Shown here in pieces: positions 10,406 through 23,000 of a stretch of DNA of 64,000 nt. The DNA comes from Kingdonia uniflora (lineage: Eukaryota; Streptophyta; Magnoliopsida; Ranunculales; Circaeasteraceae): the NCBI GenBank assembly GCA_014058105.1, contig JACGCM010001441.1, forward strand, positions 434,001 to 498,000, written 5' to 3'. The notes under the pieces are model-generated. The model did no database searches, was not told the DNA's origin, and saw nothing but the letters and a program-made list of their open reading frames with translations. Each line of letters starts with the position of its first letter. Positions within the stretch are counted from its first letter, which is position 1. Both the position numbers and the translations under genes were made by a program.

Positions 10406-11682
10406 GAATCAAATAACGCAAGGAAAATATAAAAACATAGAATCATATACACTTTTCTTTTCTAGGTTTCATGTTTGGCTATAATGTTTTGTAGCTTTTG
10501 ACTTGACATGAAGAGTATAAGAGTACTGATATAGTAGGTGTATAAAAAAACTGAGTTATAAAACAACTTGCTTTTAGATATGTGGATAAGCAAATAGCTG
10601 ATGTCTTTCCTCTAAAAAAATGCAATCCTTGCATGTTTTAGGGTCCTTTGGGATAACATGGAAGGAGGTATTTATAACAAAATTTTGAATGTTTAAGGCT
10701 TTTAAGTAGTTTGGTCAGTTGTTAATGGGAGGAAGGTATCGCAAAATTCCCCAAAACACAGTGGGGTATCTCCAGATAACTATGACTTATAGGCATCATA
10801 AAATTCTTACACAGATGTTTCTTGGTAAAGAAATGGCGTTCCAAAACATAGAAGATTGTTGTGCATGAATAACTTGGAAAATCCATCAACAAAACCATTT
10901 TATTTTCTGAAAATGTGTGTAAATAATATGAAACTCACCTAGTTTATGTATTTAAGGAGCTAAAAACTTTGGAGGGCATGTACCTTTGTTGTGGTTTTAG
11001 TTACCTTTCATCTGTGAATTCATTCCCATAGAAGCCAATGATCTTGTCAAAATAATAGGCCATGTAGTAGATGAAACACTTGGGTAGTTATGTTAAGCCC
11101 TAGCCAAAGCATAGCTATTAGCAGATATAGCAGTTGGCATTAGTTGATTCCCTTTCAGTTAAACTACAAAAAGCCAATATCATAAAAAGATCTAAGAACA
11201 TGGTCTTACTTGGAATTTAGAGTGCTCTTCAAGAGTCCAATGACCATATAGCGGTTGACATACATCGAAGCCATTTGAGTACTTCTAGTTATACACCAAA
11301 AGCAACGAATTATGCGGTCAATATCTAACTCTTGTGACTTGCAATTTTGCATAAACAAGAAACATCCAATAATAAATAATACCATGAAGATGGAAGACAC
11401 AGGACTTGCAAAAAATAGGACAAGTTAGTGTTTATATATCTCAAAGTATGTTAAGAAAATCATTCATAGCTCATAAAAACAATGGGAGGTGACTTACTTT
11501 CAAAATTATAATTAAACATTAATAGTAAGCAATCACATCACAGAACTTATAGTTGTTTAATTATAATTTTCCCTCAAGAAACCTTGGATCAAATCAGCTA
11601 TTAGCATAAAGTATTAGCATGCATTAAGAACAGTAGCTACTTGAAATACAAACATAGTCATTCATTTTATATTATGCATTAT
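10406..11682. other. Intergenic, one weak minus-strand ORF
   Basis: No family recognised. On the minus strand 11400-11206 is a 64-residue ATG frame with a hydrophobic N-terminus (MSSIFMVLFIIGCFLFMQNC) that looks signal-peptide-like, ending at 'aagtaagacc', which could instead be a splice donor. Without conservation data I do not call it a gene. Confidence 0.3.
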
Positions 11683-12273
11683 TTCGAAGTACATCTACAA
11701 AGGTCATGATCGAACAACTATGGTCATCTCTTGGGATGAAATTCAGCAGTATATGGATTCCCGGCATATAGGACCTCCCGAAGGTGCTTGGTGTCTTCTA
11801 AGTTTTAAACTACATCAAGAGAAACCAAATATGGTTCGATTAACACACTTACCTGGGATGCATCATGTTGTTTTTAACACATGTGAGTCTTTGGCCTCTA
11901 TTCGTACTCGGGCAGCTAATGAAAAGACATCTCTAACAGAGTTTTTTGACTATTGTGCTGAAAATGAAGAAGCACAAGCATTTACATACCAAGAATTTCC
12001 TCAACATTAAGTTTGGCATGGTAATAAAAGTGTAAAGATTTAGACAAAAAGAAGTCAACGAGGTAAATTCGTAATAGGTCGAATATACTACGCAAGCCCA
12101 AACAGTGGAGAAAGATACTACTTACGATTGCTTTTGAATGTAGTGAAAGGTCAAAAATATTTTGAATGTCTTCGTACCATCGATGACATTATGTACGACA
12201 CATTCAAAGTTACATGTGCTGCAATTGGCCTTCTTGAAGATGATGAAGAATGGATAGATTGTTTAGAGGAGGC
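11683..12273 (+). pseudogene. Helitron helicase fragment, 5' part
   Basis: Reads as the Helitron Rep-helicase region between the replication initiator and the Pif1 helicase: KYIYKGHDRTTMV, DEIQQYMDSRHIGPPEGAW, LTHLPGMHHVVF, then YYLRLLLNVVKGQ and the TFKVTCAAIGLLEDDEEW block. The HUH Rep nuclease domain that should lie upstream is absent. Stops interrupt it at about 12008 and 12042. The frame stops at 12273, where the Tat retrotransposon is inserted, and resumes at 26554. Confidence 0.85.
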
Positions 12274-12840
12274 TGTAGTGGCTTATTCCGCATCTCGGAC
12301 TCATGCTTCATCTTCGACCATCATACGACCACTCGACCTTATCAACATAACGTGTGGCACTATTGAAGACATATTACAATTACAGATTTCTAGTCATCAC
12401 TTTCGACCTCTACATCAATAGTTCAAACTAAGCAAACGTACCATCATCAATGAAGCTGTTACACAACAGCAAAGATCATAACGTTACACAATCAAATCAA
12501 AGATTATCAAATACATATTATAACGTTCATCATTAAGGATAATAATGGTCATTAAACGGTCATATTATAAGACTTATAAATAGGCCCAGATAATCCAAGA
12601 TGAGGAGGAGGGATACCCACTCAAACTATATACAGAATACTCAGAGCATCTCTTGTAATATTTGGCAGCGATCAATAAAACTTCTCTCTTTCTAAATCCT
12701 AAAAAATGGCTTTAGTTTTTAACCTACTCAAAAGTTTTCTTTGCAAAACTTTGTGCTAGCATTCGTTTAATATTCATCTAGACGCTCTGAATATCTTTGG
12801 TGTAAAGGCTAAGTTCGAGATATGAAATTAGGCTATTATA
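12274..12840 (+). repeat. 5' LTR of Tat element
   Basis: 567 bp. Contains a TATA box (TTATAAATAGG, about 12575) for the genomic transcript and 'caataaaactt' (about 12674) as possible polyadenylation signal. Most differences from the 3' LTR are transitions. Confidence 0.9.
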
Positions 12841-12863
12841 TTTGGGGCCGTATGCGGGAACGA
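12841..12863 (+). promoter_or_regulatory. Primer-binding site of Tat element
   Basis: TTTGGGGCCGTATGCGGGA directly follows the LTR and resembles the site complementary to tRNA-Asp (TGGCGCCGTTGCCGGGGA) used by Tat/Athila elements, with several changes. Confidence 0.6.
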
Positions 12864-12912
12864 AGTTCTCAAACACATTGTCTTAGAAAATAGTAGATTA
12901 TTTCTATACGAA

Positions 12913-14450
12913 ATGACACTTCCAGACCAAAGTACACCAATTTTTCCAGAAGAAGGAAATGTTGTACTAGCAGAGCCACTCTGGAACAACAACTAGCAGG
13001 CATCCAGGACGCGTTGAAGGTTCTGCAAAGTCAACAGGTCAAAACCCAGAAGAACAAAGGTGTGATGCCAACTATTTTACGGGTTTCCATTCTCGACAGG
13101 GTATGACCTCACACGAACAATCTAGGAGGTGAAGTTCGATCTAAGCATAAGTAGCATGGGGGCGAACACACTCTGATATAGGAAGCCCACCAAGAAGTTA
13201 ATGGCGATCTCACAGGAGTCAGACAAGAAGAGCCACCCCAAGGAAAAGTTTGAATTGTGGCTCTCAAGTGACTCAGTGAAGGAATTAGCGACCACATCCC
13301 TCGTGAAGGATGAGTCTCATAACCCAACCACTACAACTCATCAGTACATAACTCAGGAACTTGTTGACAAGCGCATCAAAGAATTGCTTGATGCTCAAAT
13401 CCAGACCACTAAAGGAATCCACAACATATTACAGAAGAGCCCGATCGCACAGAGGCTACTGGATGACGAAGTTCTTACTGGTTTCCATACTCCAAAAATC
13501 TGAAAATACAAAGGGACTGATCCAGTGGAACACGTTCAAGAATTCCATAACGCTCTAGGGTTACATTCTACATCCAACCATATTATATGCTAGCTCTTTC
13601 CTATCAGTTTACAAGGTGGACCTTTGCGATGGTTCCACACCCTACCAGAAGGGTCCATTATAACTTTTAAGTAGTTGAGGGAACTCTTCGTTAAGAATTA
13701 CTTGTACAACAGAGATAAGGAGGAGAATTTATATTCTATATTTAGCCTTAAGAAAGTACCAGGAGAGAAGCTCGAGACATTCACTAAGAAGTTCCTTGAG
13801 TTAGCTCGAAAAGAGGATCGACTTGATCAGAAAATTATTATTTTGAGCTTCACCAATGCTTTACTCGTCGATGGAAGGGCGAAGGAGTACATTGTTCTAA
13901 ACAAGCCCATGACTTTGGAGAACATGATCGAAAAAGTCAATGGGTATATCGAACTCGAAAAAATGGTCATTGACAACTAGAGATTAATCAGCAGACCAAG
14001 ATTTTAATTGTGCTGCTGATCATGGAGGAGACAGGAAGTGAGCAAAATCTAATAAACATCGACCTCGAAAAGGCAATAATATACCAAAACTTTGTTCTTC
14101 TAAGATGGCTGTCACCATAGCCAACATTTATCCTATACTTCAAAAGGATAAGTTTTTTCCTAATGCGTAGTATCTCCAACCCATTGAGAACAAACCATAT
14201 TGTATTCACCACAAAGTCTGACATCATGAGACGGAGCATTGCTTCACTTTACATTGATTGTTGGAGTATATTTTTGCAGATGGACGAATGCATGAATACA
14301 TCGTGGACGTTGAAAGTTACAAGAATATACTCCAACAATCAATGTAAAGTGAAGCAATGAGAGTTGTAGACTTCCCACAGAGGTCGTACAAGTTGAAGAA
14401 ACGGCAGAGGAGAAGCATTTATACCATATCTCCCTCAGCCACTTCATTAA
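12913..14450 (+). pseudogene. Gag of Tat element
   Basis: Starts at the first ATG after the primer-binding site (12913). The retrotransposon gag domain is readable at about 13500-13980: FHNALGLHS, GGPLRWFHTLPEGSI, LRELFVKNYLY and EKLETFTKKFLELA, the Tat type of gag. Frame 13675-13980 is open for 101 residues. Gag forms the virus-like particle in the cytoplasm. Stops and frameshifts are frequent and a 35-bp inverted duplication (14238-14358) disrupts the C-terminal part. A degenerate YCIHH segment near 14200 is where Tat gag usually has its zinc-binding-like motif. Confidence 0.8.
14238..14358. repeat. Perfect 35-bp inverted repeat within gag
   Basis: Arms 14238-14272 and 14324-14358 are perfect reverse complements ('attgcttcactttacattga...' and its complement) with a 51-bp spacer. 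One arm sits in a plausible gag frame, so the other probably arose by local inverted duplication. Confidence 0.95.
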
Positions 14451-14559
14451 GACTCATACCATTAACAAATCGAGCAGGTACAACAGATGATGAATCGGCC
14501 AATCTTACGACTTTTCCATGCATGATAAAGAAGCTTGGTTACTTCCCGTATCTAGCTCC

Positions 14560-14940
14560 CAATACACAGGGATCACTTTTGACGATTGTGATGTTCGCCA
14601 CGTCAACTTTCCTTACCACAATGCATTTGTGATTATGCTGAAAATGAAAAATGTTGTACTACATACAATGATGGTAGATACTGGTAGCAGCATCGAACTA
14701 CTTTTTCAAAGCATGATTGATCAGATGGGGCTGGCTAACTAAGTACAACCTAGTGACATTGATATCTGTGGATTCAACGGCTTTAGAGAAGAACTTGCAG
14801 GAAAGATCATACTTCTTATTACGGCAGGACCAGCAATAGTTGACGTTGAATTTTATGTTATCAATGCAAAATCTTATTATTTGGGGATAATGGGATACAG
14901 CTAGCTACATAATATACTAGTTATTCTGTCGACCTACCAT
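14560..14940 (+). pseudogene. Aspartic protease of Tat element
   Basis: Retropepsin-like domain. MMVDTGSSIELLF near 14670 has the D-T-G-S active site intact, followed after a stop by VQPSDIDICGFNG-like sequence and an ILLITAGPA motif (about 14810-14830). It would cleave the Gag-Pol polyprotein. Stops separate it from both gag and reverse transcriptase. Confidence 0.75.
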
Positions 14941-15359
14941 TTGGCACTGTAATTCAAATAGAATGACGACATTTACAAAATCAAAGACAGGCAGAAGCTA
15001 GCTCGAGCTTGTGAAAATACTGTTACCATCGTACCAGAATTATCGATACCACAACTCGCTTAGTAATTATAGAAAAAAATAGAGAACATTACAGGAAACT
15101 TTACAGTGAACTCTACAGAAAACCAGCCGCCAAGTACATAAATCCCAGAGTACATTGAAATTAATAGGGACATGAGAGAAACATTCATTAGAACTCTTCT
15201 GCCCACAGCAGAACGAGATACTTTTATTTAGTTCCTCAAAGACAACAGTTAAGTATTCGCTTGGACATTTAATGAAATGCCAGGCATCGATCCCAATTTG
15301 GAATGCCATAAGCTTAATTTGAAAGATAAAGCTAAAGCCGTCAAACAAAAATAGATAAC

Positions 15360-16440
15360 TTTAGCACTAAGACTCTGAGAAGAAGCCAAGAAAGATATCA
15401 ATAAACTCATTGAAGTTGGTTTTATCCGAAAAGCTAACTATCCATAATGGATCTCAAGCATTGTCGCAGTACTGAAGAAAAATGGCAAGATCAGAGTTTA
15501 CGTGGATTTTACGGATCTCAACAAATATACTCCAAAGGATAGTTTTCAATTTCCTATCATAAACCAGTTGTTCGATTCTACTGCGATACACGAACTCCAA
15601 TCTATGATGGATGCCACATCAGGGTATAATCAGATACCTCTACTACCCGACGATCAAGAGAAAATAGCTTTCATTACAGAGCATGGCCTGTATTATTGCA
15701 GGGTTATGCATTTTGGTTTCATGAATATTAGAGTCACTTATCAAAGGTTGATGACACAAATGTTCAAAGACCATCTCAGAAAAATGATGGAAGTATACAT
15801 TGATGATATGTTGTGTAAAAATCTCAAGAAGGAGAACCATATCGCAGATTTACACACAACTTTTATAATTCTCCGTTTCAACAAAATGAGACTCCATCCT
15901 GATAAGTGCCAGTTTAGGGTCCAGTCAGGCAAATTCTTGGGACATTTGATCAGCAAGCAAGGCATAGAGGCTGATCCATATCGTATTCATGCATTGTTAT
16001 TTATGTCTTCTACAAATATAAAGAAAGACGTACAGAAGATAGCATGCAAGAGAGCAGCAATAAATTGTTTTATCTTCAAGTCTTCAGATCAGTATCGATG
16101 GTTATTCGCCCTACTGCGTGAAGGGACAACGAAAAAGAAGCCTAAAAAAGATCTCGAGATCGAGTGGACTCTAAAATGTGACGTAGCATTTCAGGAACTC
16201 AAACATTATTTGGGTAAGCTACCAGTTATGAGTACACCTAAGGAAAGAGAAGAGCTCACCATATATCTTGACGTTACTGACGAATCATTGAGTTTTGTTC
16301 TCATCCGACTTGATGAGAAGATGGGGAAACCTGCCTACTTCATTAGCAAAACTCTCACTCAAGCAGAATCTTGGTATACCAAGATCGAGAAATCTTATCC
16401 AGGCGAGAGAAATCCAGACAAGTCCAACAATAGTCGGTAA
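15360..16440 (+). pseudogene. Reverse transcriptase and RNase H of Tat element
   Basis: From about 15400 the fingers motif GFIRKANYP is followed by a 312-residue open frame (15502-16440), the longest in the element. It contains DFTDLNKYTPKDSF, a palm MMDATSGYNQIPL segment, the catalytic VYIDDM box (about 15795), a thumb/connection segment (FLGHLISKQGIEADP) and the start of RNase H (LTIYLDVTDES, where Asp of the first motif is kept). It copies the RNA genome into cDNA. The frame ends prematurely within RNase H. Confidence 0.88.
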
Positions 16441-16479
16441 GACTTGGCGAACATAACATACGTTTCAAACCATAGCATC

Positions 16480-16860
16480 TAAAAATGGTCAAGCAGTTGC
16501 AAATTTTCTAACAGACTTCCCAGTAGAAGATCCTGACAGGGAAGAAGATAGTACATAAATTTATGAAGAACAGTTTGAAGAAAAGTCAGACTGGATGACT
16601 TCTTCCAACTAATCAGGTATCGGTATCGTCCTTATTACGCCTTCTAATGACAGAATTGAAAAAGCAATCAGACTCAACTTTAAAGCTACCAGCAATAAGA
16701 TCGAATATGAGGCATTAATTCACGGTCTAGATATGGCTCTGGAGATTAGAGTTTTTAAGTTATCTGTGTGCGCGAACTCTTTACTCATCATGAACCATTA
16801 TATAAAGAAGTTTTAGTAAAATGGAAAAATTATAGATTACGCCGCAGCAGTAGGCGACGG
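16480..16860 (+). pseudogene. Second RNase H-like domain (Tat type)
   Basis: After the retroviral-type RNase H comes the linker QAVANFLTDFPVED, then a new RNase H fold: SGIGIVLITPSN, IEYEALIHGLDMALE and a following 'SLLIMNHY' strand. Tat-lineage elements are known to carry an additional archaeal-type RNase H here. The conserved Glu of YEAL and an Asp downstream are visible. Two in-frame stops break it. Confidence 0.7.
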
Positions 16861-16861
16861 A

Positions 16862-18125
16862 TTGAGCAGATTCAAGAAGGCTACCATTGAACATTTACCT
16901 CGCGGAGAAAATAAATATTATGATTCCCATACCTATTTGGTGGGATTCCTAAGAACAGAAGCTCTATATCTCATGATTGAAGTAATATCTACCCCTAGCA
17001 TTAACATCATAAGCTCAAATTCCGTTAATACTGGGGGCGTTGAAGATGATGAGGACGATTGGCGACAAACTTTTCTCACATATATCGGACCCACAAACAA
17101 GTTTGATGGAAAACTCCCCAAAGATCCTGCTGAAAGAAGATGTGTGCTTGATAATGCTAAGCGATACGTTGTAGCCGATAACTTCCTTTATAAAATATTA
17201 GTTACATGACCCTATCTTGAATGTTTATCGAATAAAGAGGCTTAAAAATTCCTGCATGAACTCCAGGAAGGCACTTCTGGGTCTCATACAGCATGATGAT
17301 GTTTAGCCAATCTGGCTCTTACTCAAGGAGTCTTTTGGCCAAAAATGAAAGCTCAAGTCATCGAATATGTAAGCAAGTATGATGCCTGCCAATGACATGG
17401 ACCCCTAATTTGAGCTCCAACCTTGGAACAGCATTATAACAACATTGTCTAGCCATTCAGAAGATGGGCCCTTGACCTCGAAGGAGAGTTCCCTACTGCA
17501 CCGGGTAAAAGGAAGCACCTCCTAGTACTAACAGATTACTTCACCAAATGAATGGAAGCAGTTCCTTTGTGTCGCAGACGTAAAGACGAAGTCATCAAGT
17601 TTATATGGGAAACCATCATAATACATTTTGGATACCCTCATCTTATCAGAATCGACAATGGACCTCAGTTCGTTGGTTCCAGAGTCGTTGAGTTCCTCAA
17701 TCAGCACAACATCATTCACTCTCCATCCAATCCATACTACCTAAAAGTAAATGGTCAAGCAGAAATCACCAATCGAACTATCATCGATGGATTCAAAAAG
17801 TGATTGACAAAGAAGAACGGTAACTGGGTGCAATAATTACCACATGTGTTATGGGCATATCGCACAACCCCTCGAGTATCGATTGGATGCACGTCGTTTC
17901 TCTTGGCGTACAGTATTGAAGCAATAATCCCTACTCAATATCATCACCCATTATGCGACCATACCATGACAGATGAAGAAAATGAATTATAGTTGGCATG
18001 TAACATGAATTGGATTGAGGAAACTAGAGACAGAGTAATCATAAACTTGAGAAGATACCACCAAGCTTAGCCAGATCTTATAATAAATGAGTTCATCATA
18101 AAGAGTTCAAAATTAAAAATCTAGT
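16862..18125 (+). pseudogene. Integrase of Tat element
   Basis: N-terminal part (16862-17209), zinc-binding H2C2 region (FLHELQEGTSGSHTA then CLANLALTQGVFWP, about 17250-17400) and catalytic core: WALDLEG (first Asp, ~17470), IRIDNGPQF (second Asp, ~17650) and NGQAEITNRTI (Glu, ~17755). All three catalytic acids are readable. The core continues with LWAYRTTPR to about 18060. Several stops and shifts separate the parts. It would insert cDNA into chromatin with 5-bp staggered cuts, matching the GAGGC duplication. Confidence 0.85.
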
Positions 18126-18344
18126 CCTCTGAGAAGTCCCCAAACACAGAAAAGAAGTCAATGCTGGAAAATTCACCAAAATTGGGAATGTCCTTTTATC
18201 ATTGTTGGAAAAAGTGGACTTGGCTCTTACGACCTCGTCACTGAACTTAGAGAATGAGTGCCTAATCCTTAGAAGACAAGGAGATTGAAGCTATATCGAA
18301 GATAATAATCTATCTCAGTGTACTTTTCAAATAAATCTATCATC

Positions 18345-18500
18345 TTGTACGTCGGTCTTACATTAATGAAATACTTATGTTTGATCGCCTTACATTAGAG
18401 TACGTTCTACTATTTTATACAATATTCCATCTAACATTCTTTGTACGTCAATCTTACAATAATAAAATACTTGTGTTTGATTGCTCTACATTGCAGTACT
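18345..18500. repeat. 96-bp tandem duplication, Tat 3' region
   Basis: Sequence starting TTGTACGTC(G/A) at 18345 recurs at 18441, both followed by a TTACA.TAAT.AAATACTT block and 'tgtttgat(c/t)gc'. Non-coding. Confidence 0.75.
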
Positions 18501-18589
18501 TTTCTAATATATCATACAAATACTTCTATATACAAATTACATGCCTAAACATCACAGATTACCAGTAGATTCACCCCATTCTATACATT

Positions 18590-18835
18590 ACATATCATTT
18601 GTTGCTTCAGCCAAATTGATCCTCTATTACATTATGGATCGTTTGTTACTTCAGCCAAATTGATCCTCTATTACATTACAGATTATTTATTGCTTCAGCC
18701 AAGCGGATCTTATATTTTACAGTTCGTTTGTTGCTTCAGCCAAGCCGATCTTCTATTTTACATTTTGCAGGTCGTTTGCTGCTTTGGCCATCTTCTATTA
18801 TATTAAGCATTTGTTGTTTCTGCAAACCAAACCTC
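18590..18835. repeat. ~42-bp tandem repeat array, Tat 3' region
   Basis: Five degenerate copies keyed by 'tt(g/a)cttcagccaa' at 18607, 18650, 18694, 18735 and a diverged one near 18781, separated by 'gatcttctattac'-like stretches. Tandem repeats in the 3' non-coding part are known for Retand-type Tat elements and can seed satellites. Confidence 0.8.
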
Positions 18836-19029
18836 TATTATACGATAGAATGGATAGTAGCTCTACAAAATGGCTACTAAGTTTATGCATCACAATTAAT
18901 TCATCACAAGGTTAGTACAACTCTCTACAGATCATTACTTCTGTAACCAATCCCACCTTGTTACACTCTATCTACTATATTTTTATTGGTATAGTACGAA
19001 AAATTCCTTTTAATAAGCATAATGCCTCA

Positions 19030-22000
19030 TTAGTCACACGAGCTATTACTCGAACTGTCACTTGAGCTATCAGGCTGCACGGCATTACGCAAACTTTCCC
19101 CACAAAGTTGTAAATGTATAAACTCTGGCATCTCCATCTTTCTTAGCTCAATGACTAGTTCAGCCTCTTTACCTTCCAGTTGTTCGGTCAAACGAGCAAC
19201 TGTGCTTCGTTCCTCTACTATTATCACCTCCATCTTTTCTTTTAAATCAGCAACCTTTTTTATTGTTTCCTGTTGAAGATTCAGATCAACTTTTAGTTTT
19301 TCGTTTGAAGCATGTAACTCTTCATACTGCTTTTGAACCTCTGCCAATTCACCCTGCAGTAATAGTTAACATTCACATAACTTACATATTCAAATAAATT
19401 ATATATTACAGTGAATAAAAGTTTACTCAAGAACATAATATTTGAGTAATATCGATACATTGATCTACCTATATGGTCATCAGAGATAACAAATTTTATT
19501 TAACATCAAAAATAGTTTATAAAGATCTACTGCACATGCAAATTTGGTAAGTAACTGAACTAATCTATTTTTATTTTTTTTAGCTATGAGAGGATTACCC
19601 CTTGTTTCTCGTACTCTTTGAGTTTTCTACTCGAACATCTATAGGAGCTGCAAAGGTCACCACCTCTTGTTAGCATTACTTTTACTGTGACCATGGTACC
19701 AGGTACTCAATCTCCTCATCGTCCTCTTTTCAGATATTTTCTCTCGGTCTAGGAATGGGTTTTTCAGCAACTTTTTCCTCCTCATCTTTTGTAAACTACA
19801 TATTTTCCGCCTTTGTATTCTCCACATAAAAATCCTTCCCACAATCCATTTAGAACATTCTAAATTTGTTCTCTACCCTCACTAGCTCCCCTCCATAAAA
19901 ATCAATCACACTTTCTATATGACGATGTTACTCTGTTCGAGCTACGATTTTTGCTCGTGACGGATACAGATGCTCCTTCAACTGTATACCGTGCAGACGC
20001 TTACGCATTTCCTTTTGCAATACACCTAAAGCCCTTACATCACCTTCTACCTTCTTTTGAACAGTTACTTCTTTTGACAATTAAGTCGCTAAAGATAGTT
20101 TTTGCTTCATATATTATGACAATACATCTTGCAACTTCTTTAATTCACTCTCTAACTTTTGTTGAACTTCTATTTGGTCTTTCCTTATCCTAAAAAACAC
20201 AATCCTCATTACCCTTTAGTCTTATATAAAGCCAAAAACATCAGGTAAAGGTTCTACATCACCCCATATAACGGACACCCCATCTCGCGCTGAACATTTT
20301 TATGCATTTACACTATGATGATTACCTGCTTCTTGAGCTAGAACATTACTCGAGCTGGGGCAAATACTACACTCTTTTCCTTCAAAAGCTCTATATAAGC
20401 TTCTTTTAAACCCCGTTCACTATCTATTTCAACCTCAAAATATAATGTCAGAGCTATCAATAGACTTTGACACCTATCCTTATCACTCAGGTTGTTAAAA
20501 CAGGTTAACTCTTTCAGTTTTTGTTCTAACGCCCCCCTTTCTTCTTCCTTTCTTAAAACCCTATCCCTTTCTATTTTTATCTTTGCATATCTACACTGGA
20601 GGTCATATAATTCTTTAAAGTTTTTCTTTGAGTTAGATTTAAACTGTCTTCTCTCATATTCAGTTTTATTTAATACCTGCTGAACACGAGTCACCGAATT
20701 CCTCGCTCTACTCAACGATCTCTATAGGTCAGAAATAGCTTTTCTCAACTGCTCTACTTCTAACACAGATTACAAATATCTTGTTATCATACAAACATTC
20801 AAGCATAACATATTAAAAAACGTCTATCAAACTTAACAGCTTTATGACCATACAGAGTACAATCCTATCAAAGTTGAACGAACTGTATAGTTCAAAAATA
20901 GAATACCACATATTGGTTAAAGATTCTTGCTTATCTCTACCTCAGGTGGAGGGTCTACTTTCTTGTCAGCAGCTGTAGCTAGTTCAATTGGTGTAGTAGA
21001 TACATCGGCTAGAGCAACAACATCTCCCACTACTTCATCATTTGCCTCTGAAGGAAAGACTATCTTATCATATTTGTTAGTTCAGCCCAACTCTACATCA
21101 GCAGTAGTCAACCCAAAGCTATAAAAAGATTGAACAAAGTAATTTCGTTCCACCCACAATGCCACGCATGATCGTGACATAACATTATCATGCTCGAACA
21201 ATAATGTATACTGCTCTTCAGCGGCCTTTGCGACTTCAGCCCTCTTCTTTTCTTTATCTTGAGCTCAGCTTCGAGCTCCCTCATCCGAGTTGTTAGAGCA
21301 TCCAACCTTAGAGTAAGATCTCTGAACTCCTAGCTCCTCTTCTCAATGAACTTCGTCACCCCTTCATCAGCATCAAGAGCTGCTAATGCAAAAACATAAG
21401 TTCAGAATTACAGATCGTATTCCAAATACAACACATCAAAGATTTTAATACATACTACAAAAGTATGTTCTTGGTACACCTAGTCGAGCTGCTGCTGATT
21501 AGTCCCCGCCGTCGTACAGTATTGTTGTTCCAGCTCTCTCATCTTGGCCGCAGCCTTGGAATTTATATGAGCACTACCCTCATCCTCATGCTATTTTCTT
21601 TTCAACGAACTCATCTCCGCCTCCAAACTTCACTCACTTCCTACCCCTCTACCATATCTCCAACAGCAGGTTTATCAATCTCTTTGTCTGGGATCACCAC
21701 CACAGTAGCAGGCGTAGTTTCTAGTACTATTTTTCTCTACCTTTGAGTAGTCCATTTCACGTTCATATTTTTTGGCGTAGGTGGAGGAAGACTAGTGACA
21801 TCATCAACAGACAAACGGGCCTTCTTCTCAGCTATAGCTCGATTCTCGTGAGCTCACTAAACTTTGGACATTATGGAATCTACCCTCTTATCCCTCCGGA
21901 TACCTAACTCACCAAGAACTTGCTTTAACTCGATCTGCTCCTGAGCTACGCAATCGTACAAGCTGGTATTATCAGGAGTCGATATAGGATTGGGACCTGA

Positions 22001-22928
22001 TAAACAAGAAATAAGAATATGATTAACAGCTCGAAGACACGCTGATGGGTGGTTGAAGTTGACAAATGTTACTTACTTGGATTATAATATTTATGGTTCA
22101 GGTCGAGCGTTGGTTTATCTAGAACCTGCATACAGTTGTCCCCTACCCATACACGGTGGTTATTCTATGGTCTACTCACAGATTTAAAGTCAAAAAATTT
22201 TAGCCTTGAAGAATCACTATACAAGTAACCACTATTACGACCTTTGATGCATTTTAGTTTATAAAATTTTAACACGTCATCAGCTTTAAACTTCTTGGCA
22301 GTCCCTTCCCTTCTCTATTTCTCATTTAGAGCCTCGCATACCCTCATCATCTCATACACATTCCCATTCAGTTGGGCAGGGCAGCACTGTTATGTATTCA
22401 TAACCCCTTTCTGAAAGTAGGTCAGATAAATTCCAAGGCCATAAACGACTAGATTTAGATAACACAGAAACCCATCATTCGGGCCTGCCAACCTAACACC
22501 ATTATAGTGCGAGATTTCAATATCCTTACTAGTCCCTTTCTCTCTTTTCCACTTATCTAAGCAGAGAACTTGATAGTACACTGCCTCCACCCCTTTTCCT
22601 TGAACATGGTCCTAAACCAGCGACATTGGTCTATCATATAGTTTCCCCATTCTCCTTGTAATTTCATTTTATGTTTCAAAAATTATTTTCCAACATCTAC
22701 AACTTCAGGATATATGAAGAATAATTTATCTTTTACTTTTGAATCCTCTTTCTTTATAACTTTATCTACTTTACTGGATTCCCCAACCTCTACACCTACA
22801 GTAACGTCCATCTTATTTACAGTTTCTTCCATTACATTACAATCATCATCCCACCCCAACGATGATGTTTCCTCTGAACTTGATGCTACTACAAATTTAC
22901 TCATGCAATTTATTTGTTTTGAGCGCAT
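19030..22928 (-). pseudogene. Spliced antisense gene of Tat element (coiled-coil protein)
   Basis: Runs opposite to gag-pol. ATG at 22928 (or the inner MSKFVVASSSEETSS) starts an acidic N-terminus. A conserved-looking domain follows at about 22620-22077, with LNGNVYEMMRVCEALNEK, FKADDVLKFYKLKCIKG and NHRVWVGDNCMQVLDKP, resembling plant 'putative gypsy-type transposon' proteins. A canonical 80-nt intron (22076-21997, GTAAGT...TTATCAG) leads to further exons. One acceptor ends TTAGCAG before ALDADEGVTKFIE (~21385). Coiled coils follow (20715-20338; 20200-19930; 19347-19130), then an acidic DSSSDSSSNSSCD tail ending at 19030. Stops are mainly TAG/TGA. Tat elements are known to carry antisense ORFs; their function is unsettled. 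Confidence 0.75.
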
Positions 22929-23000
22929 ACTAGACCTACAGATACAAAAAATATTTTATCATTATCTCTACGTTACATTCTACACCCTACACGCAGTAAA

